A stretch of 64,000 bases of DNA from Betaproteobacteria bacterium MOLA814. GTDB taxonomy: Bacteria > Pseudomonadota > Gammaproteobacteria > Burkholderiales > Burkholderiaceae_C. The position numbers were made by a program, and so were the translations under genes. The stretch lies in the NCBI GenBank assembly GCA_000496475.1, contig AYMW01000001.1, positions 1,256,225-1,320,224 of the forward strand, read 5' to 3'. This document shows positions 30,899 to 40,394 of this stretch, piece after piece. The notes below the pieces were generated by a model. It was not told the origin of the DNA. It saw only the letters and a list, made by a program, of their open reading frames with translations, and did not search any database. Each line of letters begins with the position of its first letter. Within the stretch, counting starts at the first letter, position 1.

Positions 30899-31570
30899 TT
30901 ACTCGCGAGCTTGCACCACAGCTTCAACCCCGTCGTTGAATTGGGCAACACCCGTGTTGTTGTCTACAACCATACGCTGCGCTTTGATTTCATCAACACC
31001 ACGCAACACGCGCACTGGCAATTGAGAGCTCATCAGGTTGAGGTCGGTATCGATAAACAGCTGTTCGCTTGTAATTTGAAAATCCGGCGAGTTGGCTTGG
31101 GTTCGGTTGGCCACCACATTGCCCGTTAATTCAAATTGCGTTTGTGCTTTGTTCACCACCGCATCATCGGAGCGGCTGCGGGTTAATGCACCTTGTTTAC
31201 CCCAAGCTGTTATGCGCGCCGTTTGTATGTGCAGCTCACCCGTTTGCGGCATATGCTGCGCGGCGGCACCCGCAACCTGGGCTGTTAGCTCGCCGTTGAC
31301 ATCAAAGCTTCTAGCCACAAAGTTGACCAAGTAATTGTCCGGCACCGTAGGCGTTGCACGCGCTGCTTGTGCCTCGTCTGGAACTGGTGACAAACGCAGC
31401 AACCAAAAGGTCATACCCGCCAAAACAGCCATCAATACCAGAGGCACGTAGGTTGTCAGCTTGTCACCCAACTGACGAATGTACTGCACCCACGTGCGCT
31501 TAGCGCGCAACTGCTTACCGACCAAGCTGGGCGCTGGCACCATGTCTAACAACACGGGCGACGCACTCAC
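30899..31570 (-). CDS. lptC: LPS export protein LptC
   Basis: A 223-residue bitopic protein with one N-terminal membrane helix (about residues 41-58, VPLVLMAVLAGMTFWLL) and a periplasmic beta-jellyroll (PDNYLVNFVARSFDVNGEL, LTGNVVANR, SEQLFIDTDLNLMSSQLPVRV). It links the LptBFG transporter to LptA. The GTG start at 31570 overlaps the kdsC TGA (GTGA). lptA and lptB, usually next, are not downstream; an SDR gene is. Confidence 0.92.
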   Translation of the reverse strand: MSASPVLLDMVPAPSLVGKQLRAKRTWVQYIRQLGDKLTTYVPLVLMAVLAGMTFWLLRLSPVPDEAQAARATPTVPDNYLVNFVARSFDVNGELTAQVAGAAAQHMPQTGELHIQTARITAWGKQGALTRSRSDDAVVNKAQTQFELTGNVVANRTQANSPDFQITSEQLFIDTDLNLMSSQLPVRVLRGVDEIKAQRMVVDNNTGVAQFNDGVEAVVQARE

Positions 31571-32127
31571 TGCAGGGCCTCTTGCAACATGGCATCAAAA
31601 GTGCCAGCGGCGTGTAGCAGCAGATCGCACAGCTCACGTACTGCACCGTTGCCAGCACTGGCGGCAGGCGTGAAGTGCGCATGAGACAGAACATCAACGT
31701 GTGCTGTCGCAGGCACACAAGCCAACGCGGCCCTTACCAGCATGGGCAGGTCTGGCCAATCATCTCCCATGGCCCCAGCCTGCGACCAATTCAATCCCAA
31801 CTCCGCCAACAACTCGTTGGCAGCTGGTAGTTTGTCCTCTGTACCAAAACGGGCATGGGTCACGCCCAAGGCTGTCAAACGGTTGCGCAGCGCGCCCGAG
31901 TCGCGTCCAGTTATAACGGCAGGCGTAATACCCGCACGTTGCAATAGTTTCAGGCCGTGGCCATCGAGCGTGTTGAAGCGCTTCATGGTCTCACCAGCAT
32001 CGCTGAACCACAAACTACCGTCGGTCAAGACGCCGTCTACGTCGAAAAATACGACCTTAATGGGACGCGCTTTGGCCAGCAGCTGTGCTGGAAAACGTGG
32101 GTTCGCGGCGGCGTGTACAGAAGTCAT
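31567..32127 (-). CDS. kdsC: 3-deoxy-D-manno-octulosonate 8-phosphate phosphatase
   Basis: HAD-family phosphatase that releases Kdo from Kdo-8-phosphate. Motif I FFDVDGVLTDG, motif II ITGRDS and motif III GDDWPDLPML are all present in the 186-residue capless protein, with the KdsC-typical FNTLDGHGLKLL. It lies 3 bp after kdsD and overlaps lptC, in a kdsD-kdsC-lptC operon. Confidence 0.95.
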   Translation of the reverse strand: MTSVHAAANPRFPAQLLAKARPIKVVFFDVDGVLTDGSLWFSDAGETMKRFNTLDGHGLKLLQRAGITPAVITGRDSGALRNRLTALGVTHARFGTEDKLPAANELLAELGLNWSQAGAMGDDWPDLPMLVRAALACVPATAHVDVLSHAHFTPAASAGNGAVRELCDLLLHAAGTFDAMLQEALQ

Positions 32128-32130
32128 AGC

Positions 32131-33108
32131 TTAAATTACCTTGGCTCGCATCAAGTCGTTGGTGTTGACCGCACCAACAAGCTCACCATCTAGATTAACC
32201 ACCAATAGACTGGTAACAGCTTGGGCCTCCATCAGGTCGGCTGCTTGAGCGGCCAGCGCTTGGCTGCTGATGGTGTGGGGGTTAGGACGCATGATCTCAC
32301 CCGCAACAACAGCGCGTAAATCTACACCTTGCTCAATGGCGCGGCGCAAATCACCATCTGTAAATATACCTATGGCGCAATTACGCTCATCAACAATGGC
32401 GGTGGCACCCAGGCCTTTGGCGCTCATTTCTCGCATCAAGGCCATGCCCGAGGTCGTGGCCAGCACACGGGGCACCGCGTCGCCACTGCGCATGATGTCG
32501 CTCACATGGGTCAGTAGTTTTCGGCCCAAAGCGCCGCCGGGATGTGACCGCGCGAAGTCTTGGGGCTTAAAGCCGCGCGCATCTAATAGCGCCATAGCCA
32601 ATGCGTCACCCAAAGCCATTTGTGCAGTGGTGCTGGCCGTCGGTGCCAAGTTGTGTGGACATGCCTCTTTCGCCACGCTGCTGTCCAACACCCAGTTGGC
32701 GTAATTGGCCAATGACGAGTCATGCCGTCCAGTCAATGCAATCAGGCCAACACCCATGCGCTTGATAACAGGTAACACCGCGTTGAGCTCATCGCTTTCA
32801 CCGCTGTTGCTGATGGCCAGTACCATATCGGCCTCGGTAATCATACCCAAGTCGCCATGGCTGGCTTCGCCAGGGTGCACGAACATGGCTGGCGTGCCCG
32901 TAGAGGCCAGTGTGGCGGCAATTTTGTTGCCGACATGTCCACTTTTCCCCATGCCCATGACGACCACACGGCCACGGCAATTCAAAACGGCTTGCACCAC
33001 CTCCACAAACCGCTCGTCCAAGCGCTGCGCGATGGCATGCACCGCTTGCGCTTCAATGGTCAACGTTTCGCGGGCAATTGCCAAGGCGTGTAAGGTAATT
33101 GTGTTCAT
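32131..33108 (-). CDS. kdsD: Arabinose-5-phosphate isomerase
   Basis: KpsF/GutQ/KdsD family: interconverts ribulose-5-P and arabinose-5-P for Kdo synthesis. The SIS domain holds VVVMGMGKSGHVGNKIAATLASTGTP (read as separate short motifs GMGKSGH and ASTGTP), HGDLGMI and ISNSGESDE; two CBS domains fill residues about 205-325 (DIMRSGDAVPRV, EIMRPNPHTI). 325 residues is normal. It is the first gene of the minus-strand LPS operon and is divergent from the Kef-type gene. Confidence 0.95.
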   Translation of the reverse strand: MNTITLHALAIARETLTIEAQAVHAIAQRLDERFVEVVQAVLNCRGRVVVMGMGKSGHVGNKIAATLASTGTPAMFVHPGEASHGDLGMITEADMVLAISNSGESDELNAVLPVIKRMGVGLIALTGRHDSSLANYANWVLDSSVAKEACPHNLAPTASTTAQMALGDALAMALLDARGFKPQDFARSHPGGALGRKLLTHVSDIMRSGDAVPRVLATTSGMALMREMSAKGLGATAIVDERNCAIGIFTDGDLRRAIEQGVDLRAVVAGEIMRPNPHTISSQALAAQAADLMEAQAVTSLLVVNLDGELVGAVNTNDLMRAKVI

Positions 33109-33224
33109 AGACTATGGCGTTGTCGCTTGCATAGGAGAATTATCGGTCATTGCGTCTTAATCACGGGGATTGCTTGTTGTGCCTTGTCCAGCGTTTACCA
33201 TTGAAGCACCTACTCTACACAACT

Positions 33225-35213
33225 ATGAATTCATTAGACATCACACTGCTGTACCTTCTGGCTGCCGTTATAGGCGTTGTGGGCTGTCGCTATCTGCGCT
33301 TACCCCCCGTTTTAGGTTATTTGGTAGTCGGTGTGTTGATTGGACCCAATGCCTTGGCATTGGCCCAAGACTCCGCAGGTGTTCGCTACCTTGCTGAATT
33401 CGGCGTGGTGTTTCTGATGTTTGTCATCGGCTTAGAGTTCAGTCTGCCCAAATTACGCACCATGGGCAAACTGGTCTTTGGTTTGGGACTGTCCCAAGTA
33501 TTGGCCACCATCGTGGTTGCCACTTCTGCCTCGCTGCTGTTGGCGTTGGTCTGGCCAAGCGCGTGGGGCATGGGCTGGCAAACCGCACTGGCTTTGGGTG
33601 GCGTCATGTCTATGAGCAGCACCGCCGTCGTCATCAAGCTAACGGCTGAGCGCTTGGAGCTTGAGAGCGAACACGGCAAGCGGGTCGTGGGCATTTTGCT
33701 GTTTCAAGACTTGGCCGTAGTCCCTTTGCTCATCATGATTCCCGCCTTGGGCAGCAGCGGTGATGAGATGGCTATTGCCATTGGCCTGGCCTTGCTCAAG
33801 GCTGTCGTGCTCATTACGGTGCTGCTCACAGGAGGCCAAAAGGTCATGCGGTGGTGGCTCACGCTGGTCGCCAAGCGCAAGAGCGATGAGTTGTTCATGC
33901 TCAACTTGTTGCTCATAACGCTTGGCCTGGCTTGGCTGACTGAGCATGCTGGCTTGTCATTGGCGCTTGGTGCTTTTGTGGCCGGCATGCTCATTTCAGA
34001 AACCGAATTCAAGCACCAAGTTGAGACTGATATCCGCCCGTTTCATGACGTTCTAATGGGCTTGTTCTTTATTACCGTTGGCATGATGCTGGACTGGCGC
34101 ATTGTGTTGGAGCGCTGGCCCTTGGTGTTGTTGCTCACCACGCTGCCCGTGCTGTTTAAGTTCGTACTTATTGCTGGGCTGACACGCGTGTGGGGTGCGC
34201 CAGTCGGCACATCTCTGCGCGTGGGCTTGTACTTGGCGCAAGCGGGCGAGTTTGGCTTTGTCATGCTCACGCTGGCATCACAAAACAACCTCATAGCGCC
34301 TGAAATGCTGAACCCAATTCTAGCGGCTATGGTCATCTCAATGATGGCCACACCTTTCATGATCATGTTCAGCAACGAGGCTGTTTCTCGCTTGGCCGGA
34401 AGCGATTGGATGATGCAATCCGTGCAGATGACGTCGATTGCTAAAAAAGCCATCAGCGTCAATCACCATGTGGTCATTTGCGGCTACGGGCGAAGCGGTC
34501 AAAACTTGGCCCGCATGTTGGAGCAAGAACACATACCTTACATGGCCTTGGACTTGGACCCTGACCGTGTGCGTCAAGCCGCGGCGGCGGGTGATTCTGT
34601 CGTGTTCGGGGACGCGGCTAGGCTGCAGGCCCTCATGGCTGCTGGCCTTGCGCGCGCCAGCGCGGTGGTGGTGACGTACAAAGAAACCCATGCCGCCCTC
34701 AAAGTGCTGGCCAACACAAAAGAACATGCACCACAGGTCCCTGTCATTGTGCGCACTGTTGACGACCATGACATAGACAAACTCATCGCAGCCGGCGCAT
34801 CAGAAGTAGTGCCTGAAGCTATTGAGGGCAGCTTGATGCTGGCCTCTCACGCACTGGCCCTCGTGGGTGTACCCATGCGCCGTGTCATTCGCCAAGTGCA
34901 AGCGCAACGCAACAAGCGATACAGCATGTTGCGCGGCTATTTTCACGGCGCTGATGACGACACCATTGACGAGCTAGACCAAGAGCGCCTTAAAACGGTG
35001 GCGCTTCCGCTTACCGCTTACGCGGTCGGTAAAAGCATTGCCCAGCTGTCGTTTGGAGGCATAGACGTGGTGGTCATCTCGTTGCGCAGAAACGGTCAAC
35101 AGTTTGTAAACGACTGGACACAAGTTGCCTTGCTGGCACAAGACACCATTGTTTTAAGTGGTACTCCAGCCTGCTTAGGCCGCGCCGAAGACCGCTTGTT
35201 GCGGGGCAGCTGA
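33225..35213 (+). CDS. Monovalent cation:proton antiporter-2 (Kef/YbaL type) with RCK domain
   Basis: A 662-residue protein: residues 1-385 form a CPA2 exchanger with about twelve hydrophobic segments (LRLPPVLGYLVVGVLIGP, EFGVVFLMFVIGLEFS, GGVMSMSSTAVVIKL); residues about 405-520 form an RCK/TrkA-N domain with the dinucleotide motif VVICGYGRSGQNLARML; the last ~90 residues are TrkA-C-like. This architecture is that of KefB/KefC/YbaL potassium-proton systems; no KefF/KefG partner is next to it. The ATG at 33225 (MNSLDITLLYLL) is chosen over an upstream in-frame start at 33150. Divergent from kdsD, a common betaproteobacterial arrangement. Confidence 0.92.
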   Translation: MNSLDITLLYLLAAVIGVVGCRYLRLPPVLGYLVVGVLIGPNALALAQDSAGVRYLAEFGVVFLMFVIGLEFSLPKLRTMGKLVFGLGLSQVLATIVVATSASLLLALVWPSAWGMGWQTALALGGVMSMSSTAVVIKLTAERLELESEHGKRVVGILLFQDLAVVPLLIMIPALGSSGDEMAIAIGLALLKAVVLITVLLTGGQKVMRWWLTLVAKRKSDELFMLNLLLITLGLAWLTEHAGLSLALGAFVAGMLISETEFKHQVETDIRPFHDVLMGLFFITVGMMLDWRIVLERWPLVLLLTTLPVLFKFVLIAGLTRVWGAPVGTSLRVGLYLAQAGEFGFVMLTLASQNNLIAPEMLNPILAAMVISMMATPFMIMFSNEAVSRLAGSDWMMQSVQMTSIAKKAISVNHHVVICGYGRSGQNLARMLEQEHIPYMALDLDPDRVRQAAAAGDSVVFGDAARLQALMAAGLARASAVVVTYKETHAALKVLANTKEHAPQVPVIVRTVDDHDIDKLIAAGASEVVPEAIEGSLMLASHALALVGVPMRRVIRQVQAQRNKRYSMLRGYFHGADDDTIDELDQERLKTVALPLTAYAVGKSIAQLSFGGIDVVVISLRRNGQQFVNDWTQVALLAQDTIVLSGTPACLGRAEDRLLRGS

Positions 35214-35264
35214 GTCATCCATTAAATGTCTAGCAATGCTGCTTTTTAACCCGCCTTAAACGCC

Positions 35265-35810
35265 ATGAATACCCAAGACTATTTACGATCCCACATCCGT
35301 ACCGTGAACGACTGGCCTGTCGCAGGCGTCGATTTCAGGGACATCACGCCACTGCTGCAAAATCCGCGGGTCTTTCGGGTCCTTATGGACGCGTTTGTCC
35401 ACCGCTACATGGACACTGACATGCGCCCCGATGTGGTGGCTGGCTTAGATGCGCGCGGCTTCATTATGGGATCTGTGCTGGCCTACGAACTGGGACTTGG
35501 TTTTGTACCCATTCGAAAAAAGGGCAAGCTGCCATTCACCACGGTCGCGCAAACCTACGAGCTGGAGTACGGCAGTGCCACTGTCGAACTTCACACCGAT
35601 GCCGTGCTACCTGGCCAGCGCGTGGTCTTGGTAGACGACTTGATTGCAACTGGTGGCACCATGATGGCTGGCAAACTGCTGCTGGAGCAATTAGGCGCGG
35701 TAGTGATTGAAGGTGCCGCTATTGTTGACTTGCCGGAGCTTGGTGGCTCTGACAAGCTCAAAGCATCCGGACTTCAACTGTTTACGCTGCTTGATTTTGC
35801 AGGGCATTAA
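35265..35810 (+). CDS. apt: Adenine phosphoribosyltransferase
   Basis: Purine salvage enzyme making AMP from adenine and PRPP. 181 residues, with the family N terminus [21 protein letters not shown], the VAGLDARGF loop, and the PRPP-binding motif [14 protein letters not shown]. It is 51 bp downstream of the Kef-type gene and converges on mnmE with only 27 bp between the stops. Confidence 0.96.
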   Translation: MNTQDYLRSHIRTVNDWPVAGVDFRDITPLLQNPRVFRVLMDAFVHRYMDTDMRPDVVAGLDARGFIMGSVLAYELGLGFVPIRKKGKLPFTTVAQTYELEYGSATVELHTDAVLPGQRVVLVDDLIATGGTMMAGKLLLEQLGAVVIEGAAIVDLPELGGSDKLKASGLQLFTLLDFAGH

Positions 35811-35837
35811 ACGCACACATGTTCACACCAGACGCGC

Positions 35838-37247
35838 TTATTTACCAATACAAAACCTCGAGAAAATCTCACCCAGCAAGTCATCGGCACTGAACTCACC
35901 GGTAATGTCGCCCAATGCCACTTGCGCCAAGCGAAGCTCCTCGGCCAAAAGATCGAGGTGATCCCCGGTATGCTCATCCAGCCACACGCTTGCGGCCTGC
36001 AAGTGTGTAGACACATTGTCTAATGCCACCACGTGGCGCTTGCGCGCCATATACAGACCTTCTGTTGGCGTGTCCCAGCCCGCCCATTTGAGCAGGGTAT
36101 CGCGCAGATGCGCTAGACCTGCACCCGTTTTCGCTGACAACACCACCTGTGCGTGATCGTTGCCCAACGCTGCGCCATGGCTGGCAATATCGGACTTATT
36201 CCAAACCGACAGCACGGGTACACCGCTGGGCAGGCGCTGACGCAGCGCTACATTGGCCTCTTGTGCCGGCTGGTTGTGCGCTTGACTGGCGTCATACACG
36301 AACAACACCGCATCGGCTTTTTGTATTTCTTCCCACGCTTTGGCAATGCCTATTTGCTCCACCTCGTCGGTGCTGTCACGCAACCCGGCGGTATCGAGTA
36401 TGTGCAGCGGCACACCGTTAATTTGAATGGTTTGAGCCACCACGTCCCGGGTGGTGCCAGCGATTGGCGTAACGATTGCCAACTCAGCGCCAGCCAACGC
36501 GTTAAGCAACGAGCTCTTACCGGCATTGGGCTGACCCGCAATCACGACTGTAATGCCTTCGCGCAGCAACACACCTTGCTGTGTTTGGTGCATGACTTGC
36601 TGGAGCTGCGCTTGCAAACGTGCCAGCTGACCGCTGGCGTCTGCTTGCTGTAAGAAATCGATTTCCTCTTCGGGGAAGTCAAGTGTGGACTCCACCAACA
36701 TTCGCAATGTAACCAGATGCGCTCGCAAGTCGCCGACCGCGTGAGAGAACGCGCCACTCAACGATCGGGCGGCCGAGCGTACTGCCTGAGCCGTGCTGGC
36801 ATCTATCAAGTCTGCAACTGCTTCTGCTTGTGCCAGGTCCATCTTGCCGTTCAGAAATGCACGCTGCGTAAACTCGCCAGGCTGGGCCAGCCGCAAGTTG
36901 GGCAACAACAGCTGTCCACCCACCTGCTGCTGTGCCACCTCTAAACAGCGCTGCACCAACAGCTGCAAAACAGCTGGGCCGCCGTGTGCTTGCAGCTCCA
37001 GCACGGACTCTCCCGTGTAGGAGTGCGGCGCGACAAACGAAATGGCCAAACCATGGTCTATGGCTTCACCCAACACGTCTGGAAAAGGGCAGTAGGTTGC
37101 CACTCTTGCTTGCAGCGGCTTACCTAACAGCGCGCGCACATAGTCATTGAACGTATCGCTGGCAGCGGATACACGCACTATGCCCACGGCACCTCGCCCA
37201 GGTGCTGTGGCTATCGAGACAATGGGGTCCAAGTTGTTGGTCAGCAT
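35838..37247 (-). CDS. mnmE: tRNA modification GTPase MnmE
   Basis: With MnmG it makes 5-carboxymethylaminomethyluridine at the tRNA wobble position. The N-terminal folate-binding domain ([40 protein letters not shown]) leads into helical parts and an embedded G domain: G1 [13 protein letters not shown]3 DTAGLRD, G4 NKSD. The C terminus CIGK gives the conserved C(I/L/V)GK motif. 469 residues. Last gene of the leftward rpmH-rnpA-yidD-yidC-mnmE series, though a hairpin separates it from yidC. Confidence 0.97.
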   Translation of the reverse strand: MLTNNLDPIVSIATAPGRGAVGIVRVSAASDTFNDYVRALLGKPLQARVATYCPFPDVLGEAIDHGLAISFVAPHSYTGESVLELQAHGGPAVLQLLVQRCLEVAQQQVGGQLLLPNLRLAQPGEFTQRAFLNGKMDLAQAEAVADLIDASTAQAVRSAARSLSGAFSHAVGDLRAHLVTLRMLVESTLDFPEEEIDFLQQADASGQLARLQAQLQQVMHQTQQGVLLREGITVVIAGQPNAGKSSLLNALAGAELAIVTPIAGTTRDVVAQTIQINGVPLHILDTAGLRDSTDEVEQIGIAKAWEEIQKADAVLFVYDASQAHNQPAQEANVALRQRLPSGVPVLSVWNKSDIASHGAALGNDHAQVVLSAKTGAGLAHLRDTLLKWAGWDTPTEGLYMARKRHVVALDNVSTHLQAASVWLDEHTGDHLDLLAEELRLAQVALGDITGEFSADDLLGEIFSRFCIGK

Positions 37248-37290
37248 GTGTTAATTATCGTGGCACAAGCTTAGGCTGGTGCTGACCAAA

Positions 37291-37330
37291 CAAAAGGCCG
37301 CACACTTTTCAGCGGCGGCCCTGTTTTTTA
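37291..37330 (-). terminator. Hairpin between yidC and mnmE
   Basis: On the minus strand GGCCGC pairs with GCGGCC around a 13-nt loop and is followed by TTTTGTTT. It could end or attenuate the transcript after yidC. Confidence 0.6.
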
Positions 37331-37342
37331 CGTGAGCACTTG

Positions 37343-39046
37343 TTACTTGAACTTAGGCAGTTGAAACTTCATGTCAATACCCATGCCCTTATTGATATGC
37401 CACTGCTGCAATATAGTCAGTGTGTTGTTGGTAATCCAGTACAACACCAAACCTGCTGGGAAGAAGAAGAACATCACAGAAAACGCCATAGGCATGATCC
37501 ACATCAGCTTGGCCTGTAAGGGATCTGGAGGGGTGGGGTTCAACGCCGTTTGTATGAACGTGGTCAAGGTCATGATCACAGGCAGGATAAAGAATGGGTC
37601 TTTGGTCGACAAATCAGTGATCCAAAGAATCCATGGTGCGTTGCGCATTTCCACGCTAGACAGTAGCACCCAGTACAAGGCAATAAATACAGGTATTTGG
37701 ACCATGATCGGCAAGCAGCCGCCCAACGGGTTGACCTTTTCCTCCTTGTAAATACGCATCATTTCCTGCTGAATTTGCTGTGGCTTGTCTTTCAATCGCT
37801 CGCGCATCTCTGTGATGCGTGGGCTTAACGCTTTCATCTTGCCCATACTTTGATAGGCCTTGGCATTCAGCCAGTAAAAGGCAGCCTTGATCAACACCAC
37901 CAACAACATGATGGCCCACCCCCAGTTGCCTACAAAGCCATGTATCTTGTCCAGCAACCAATACAAAGGCTTGGCCAAAATAGTGACCCAACCATAATCT
38001 TTTACCAGTTCTAAACCAGGCGTGACGGTCTCAAGCATGGTTTCTTGCTGAGGACCAACGAACAAACGCGTTTGCAAGGTTTGGGTTGCACCCGGCGCCA
38101 AGCTGCCCATCTGGGCTTTGCTGCCGGCGGTGTAAATGCCTGAGGCGAACCTTGCTACATAGTTCTCGCGCAACTGGCCTGCGGGCAACACCCATGCGCT
38201 GGCGAAATAATGCTGCACCATGGCAACAAAGCCTGAACTGGTGGTTGCCGCGAAACTGGTGTCGTTTTTCGCTATATCTTCAAAATCCACTTTTTGGTAT
38301 TTTTCTTCGTCACTGTAAAACGCAGGACCGGTAAAGGTTTTGTAAAAAGGCGTTTCTGACTCCGCACTCATACCGTCCCTGGCGAGCTGCACATACAACT
38401 CAGGGGATTGGGTTTGGTCGCTTTTATTCAACACGTCAAATCGCACATCAAGTGTGTAATCACCGCGCTTAACGGTGTACGTTTTAATCAGTTGCAAGCC
38501 ACCGACTACCTCTGACTCAAACCGCAACTCAAGGCTGTCTTGGCCGCTGGTCAGTTCGTTGGCGCTCACCACTGGGGTCATACGTGTGATGTGGTTTGGC
38601 TTGCCGCCCACCAGACCACTTTGCACAATATAGGTGTGTGCCGCTGATTGCGTCAGCAGTGTCAGTGCTTGTGTTTGGCCTTTTTTACCACCCACATCAG
38701 CGGAGTGCTTGAGCAATTGTGCACCCACTAAATTACCCCCTACAGCGTCAAACGTCAGGTCCAACACGTCTGAGCTTACTGTTACCAACTCTTGTGTAAC
38801 GCCTTCAGGTACCGCACCAGGTAGTGTTTGTGCAGTAGCGCTCACTGCGCTTGAGCTGCCTGCTGGCACCATGTTGTTCGCTGTGTTTGCGGACACCCCA
38901 GTGCTACCAGCGCCAGAGGCTTGCTGGGTGGCACCTTGGCTAAAGAACAGCGGCGCGTTACCGTTGTGAATTTGCCATTGGTCCCACAGCATAACCAAGG
39001 AAATACCAAACACTGCCCACAGCAAAGAGCGACGAATTTCGTTCAT
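37343..39046 (-). CDS. yidC: Membrane protein insertase YidC
   Basis: Inserts and folds inner-membrane proteins, alone or with Sec. The ATG at 39046 gives MNEIRRSLLWAVFGISLVMLWDQW, the first membrane helix of the Gram-negative form; a periplasmic beta-domain of about 300 residues follows, then the five conserved helices with GWAIMLLVVLIKAAFYWLNAKAYQSM (the positively charged groove region) and GCLPIMVQIPVFIALYWVL. 567 residues. The start overlaps the yidD stop by four bases (ATGA). Reading could extend 37 codons upstream, but that part overlaps yidD and is not conserved. Confidence 0.96.
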   Translation of the reverse strand: MNEIRRSLLWAVFGISLVMLWDQWQIHNGNAPLFFSQGATQQASGAGSTGVSANTANNMVPAGSSSAVSATAQTLPGAVPEGVTQELVTVSSDVLDLTFDAVGGNLVGAQLLKHSADVGGKKGQTQALTLLTQSAAHTYIVQSGLVGGKPNHITRMTPVVSANELTSGQDSLELRFESEVVGGLQLIKTYTVKRGDYTLDVRFDVLNKSDQTQSPELYVQLARDGMSAESETPFYKTFTGPAFYSDEEKYQKVDFEDIAKNDTSFAATTSSGFVAMVQHYFASAWVLPAGQLRENYVARFASGIYTAGSKAQMGSLAPGATQTLQTRLFVGPQQETMLETVTPGLELVKDYGWVTILAKPLYWLLDKIHGFVGNWGWAIMLLVVLIKAAFYWLNAKAYQSMGKMKALSPRITEMRERLKDKPQQIQQEMMRIYKEEKVNPLGGCLPIMVQIPVFIALYWVLLSSVEMRNAPWILWITDLSTKDPFFILPVIMTLTTFIQTALNPTPPDPLQAKLMWIMPMAFSVMFFFFPAGLVLYWITNNTLTILQQWHINKGMGIDMKFQLPKFK

Positions 39047-39384
39047 GAGGATGACTTTTTTGTAGCGCGGGCAATAAGCCCGGTGAATAAACGAGAAGAG
39101 GATAATCGAGCAGCAACCGGAACGGGGTCGTGCCCACCCTTGCACCATGGCTGGCAACGTAGCAACCGCGAGGCAGTGAGGGCAGAGCCTACCACGGCGC
39201 CATGGCGCTCATACGACTCAATGGCGTAGATGGAACATGTGGGCTCAAACCTGCAACTGCTTCCCAACCATGGGCTAAGAAGCAAGCGGTAGCCTTTCAC
39301 CAAACCAATCAGCACCTGTCTTGGCAACAACCAAGCGCGACTTGTCACGCGAACTGGCATGGTTGAAACGTCAGGGTTGATCAC
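39043..39384 (-). CDS. yidD: Membrane protein insertion efficiency factor YidD
   Basis: Small basic protein with the YidD signature LIGLVKGYRLLLSPWLGSSCRFEPTCSIYAIESYERHG (key residues: three Cys, SPWLG, PTCS) and LLRCQPWCKGGHDPVP. The GTG at 39384 has GGAGA about 7 nt upstream and overlaps the end of rnpA; an ATG at 39360 is the alternative. 113 residues from the GTG. Confidence 0.93.
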   Translation of the reverse strand: MINPDVSTMPVRVTSRAWLLPRQVLIGLVKGYRLLLSPWLGSSCRFEPTCSIYAIESYERHGAVVGSALTASRLLRCQPWCKGGHDPVPVAARLSSSRLFTGLIARATKKSSS

Positions 39385-39796
39385 GCGGCATCTCCGAAAT
39401 ATGGCTTAGTCTTTGCAACAGCTGCGCGCTGGCACAAAAGGCTGTCATCTGTGACAACTCTTCGCACACAGCGCCAGCCAAAGGCTTAGACCATGCGCTA
39501 ACAAAAAGCTCACGAGAAAAACTGCGCTTTAAGCGGACAACGTAAGCAGCGCTTGGCAGCTGGGCGGCCAGCCTTTCAAATTGCATGTAAACGTGACGGC
39601 GCATGCCGTTGCGTGTGACAGCGCGCTTGGCCCAGCGTTTTGGCAACACAACACCGATTGCTGGCTCATCGACCAGCCCCTGCACACCTGCAACGGATGC
39701 GGCGTGAAGTGCGAAGTGTGCGGTATGCAGCACAGGCGATTTGGCCATTGCCGCTTGAAACTGCTTGGGCTTTTTCAGCCGTTGCAATGCAGACAA
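39371..39796 (-). CDS. rnpA: Ribonuclease P protein component
   Basis: Protein subunit of RNase P, which matures tRNA 5' ends. The basic signature KRWAKRAVTRNGMRRHVYMQFE corresponds to the conserved RNR motif (here TRN..RR), and an FxxAMA-like N terminus FQAAMAK is seen. 141 residues. No ATG is available before the conserved region: TTG at 39796 (or TTG at 39787, giving MQRLKK as in relatives) must be used. It begins 45 bp after rpmH and overlaps yidD. Confidence 0.92.
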   Translation of the reverse strand: MSALQRLKKPKQFQAAMAKSPVLHTAHFALHAASVAGVQGLVDEPAIGVVLPKRWAKRAVTRNGMRRHVYMQFERLAAQLPSAAYVVRLKRSFSRELFVSAWSKPLAGAVCEELSQMTAFCASAQLLQRLSHISEMPRDQP

Positions 39797-39841
39797 AACA
39801 ACGTGAAAGCTGGTTCTAGCTTTTGTGACAAATAACCTGAA

Positions 39842-39976
39842 TCACAGGCCTAAGCGCTTGCGACCTTTGGCACGGCGTGCAGCAATCACGGCGCGCCCGC
39901 CCTTGGTTTTCATACGCACCAAAAAGCCGTGGGTCCGTGCACGACGAATTTTGGAGGGTTGATATGTACGCTTCAT
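39842..39976 (-). CDS. rpmH: 50S ribosomal protein L34
   Basis: The 44 residues read [18 protein letters not shown] at the start and end [13 protein letters not shown], an unmistakable L34. First gene of the leftward operon from the replication origin. CGGATG, rather than a strong Shine-Dalgarno, precedes the ATG. Confidence 0.98.
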   Translation of the reverse strand: MKRTYQPSKIRRARTHGFLVRMKTKGGRAVIAARRAKGRKRLGL

Positions 39977-40394
39977 GATGACATCCGAGAAATTAAAAAC
40001 GCCGCGTCACAACAAGCCTATTAGCTAAAAATTAGCTAAGCGCCTTGGTTAAGCTGGCAAACACTGCCTGCACACATTGACCGCTTTATACAACTGGACA
40101 TCAACGGGTGATATCCAATTAGAACAAGTCAAGTTTTTTACGCAGGAAACCTAGCATTATGGCAAATTTTCAACGTCTTACCAACTACTTGCTGCAATTC
40201 ATCCTTGTAACTTGATAAAAACGTTGTTGTAGCGCTTGTATCTGGGGTGGCAAACTTCAGCCACAGTCCAACACAGCTTGTCAATGGTGCACGCCCCAGA
40301 TTGTGGATAACTTTCTTTTGGCGCTACAATTTATGCCTATTAATGAATAACTATCCACAGGCCTACCGCCTTGTGGTGCACCCGGTCTTTGTAC
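39977..40394. other. Probable replication origin (oriC) between rpmH and dnaA
   Basis: The 418-bp gap between the divergent rpmH and dnaA holds one perfect DnaA box (TGTGGATAA, 40302-40310) and one with a single mismatch (CTATCCACA, 40351-40359) flanking an AT-rich stretch (about 40329-40350) that could be the unwinding element. Only two good boxes are visible, few for a full oriC, so further weak boxes or a second locus are possible. Divergent promoters for rpmH and dnaA must also lie here. Confidence 0.7.

Noticed and set aside
39047-39157. Extended N terminus of YidC
   Set aside because: It overlaps yidD and lacks hydrophobic or conserved character; the ATG at 39046 gives the usual first helix.
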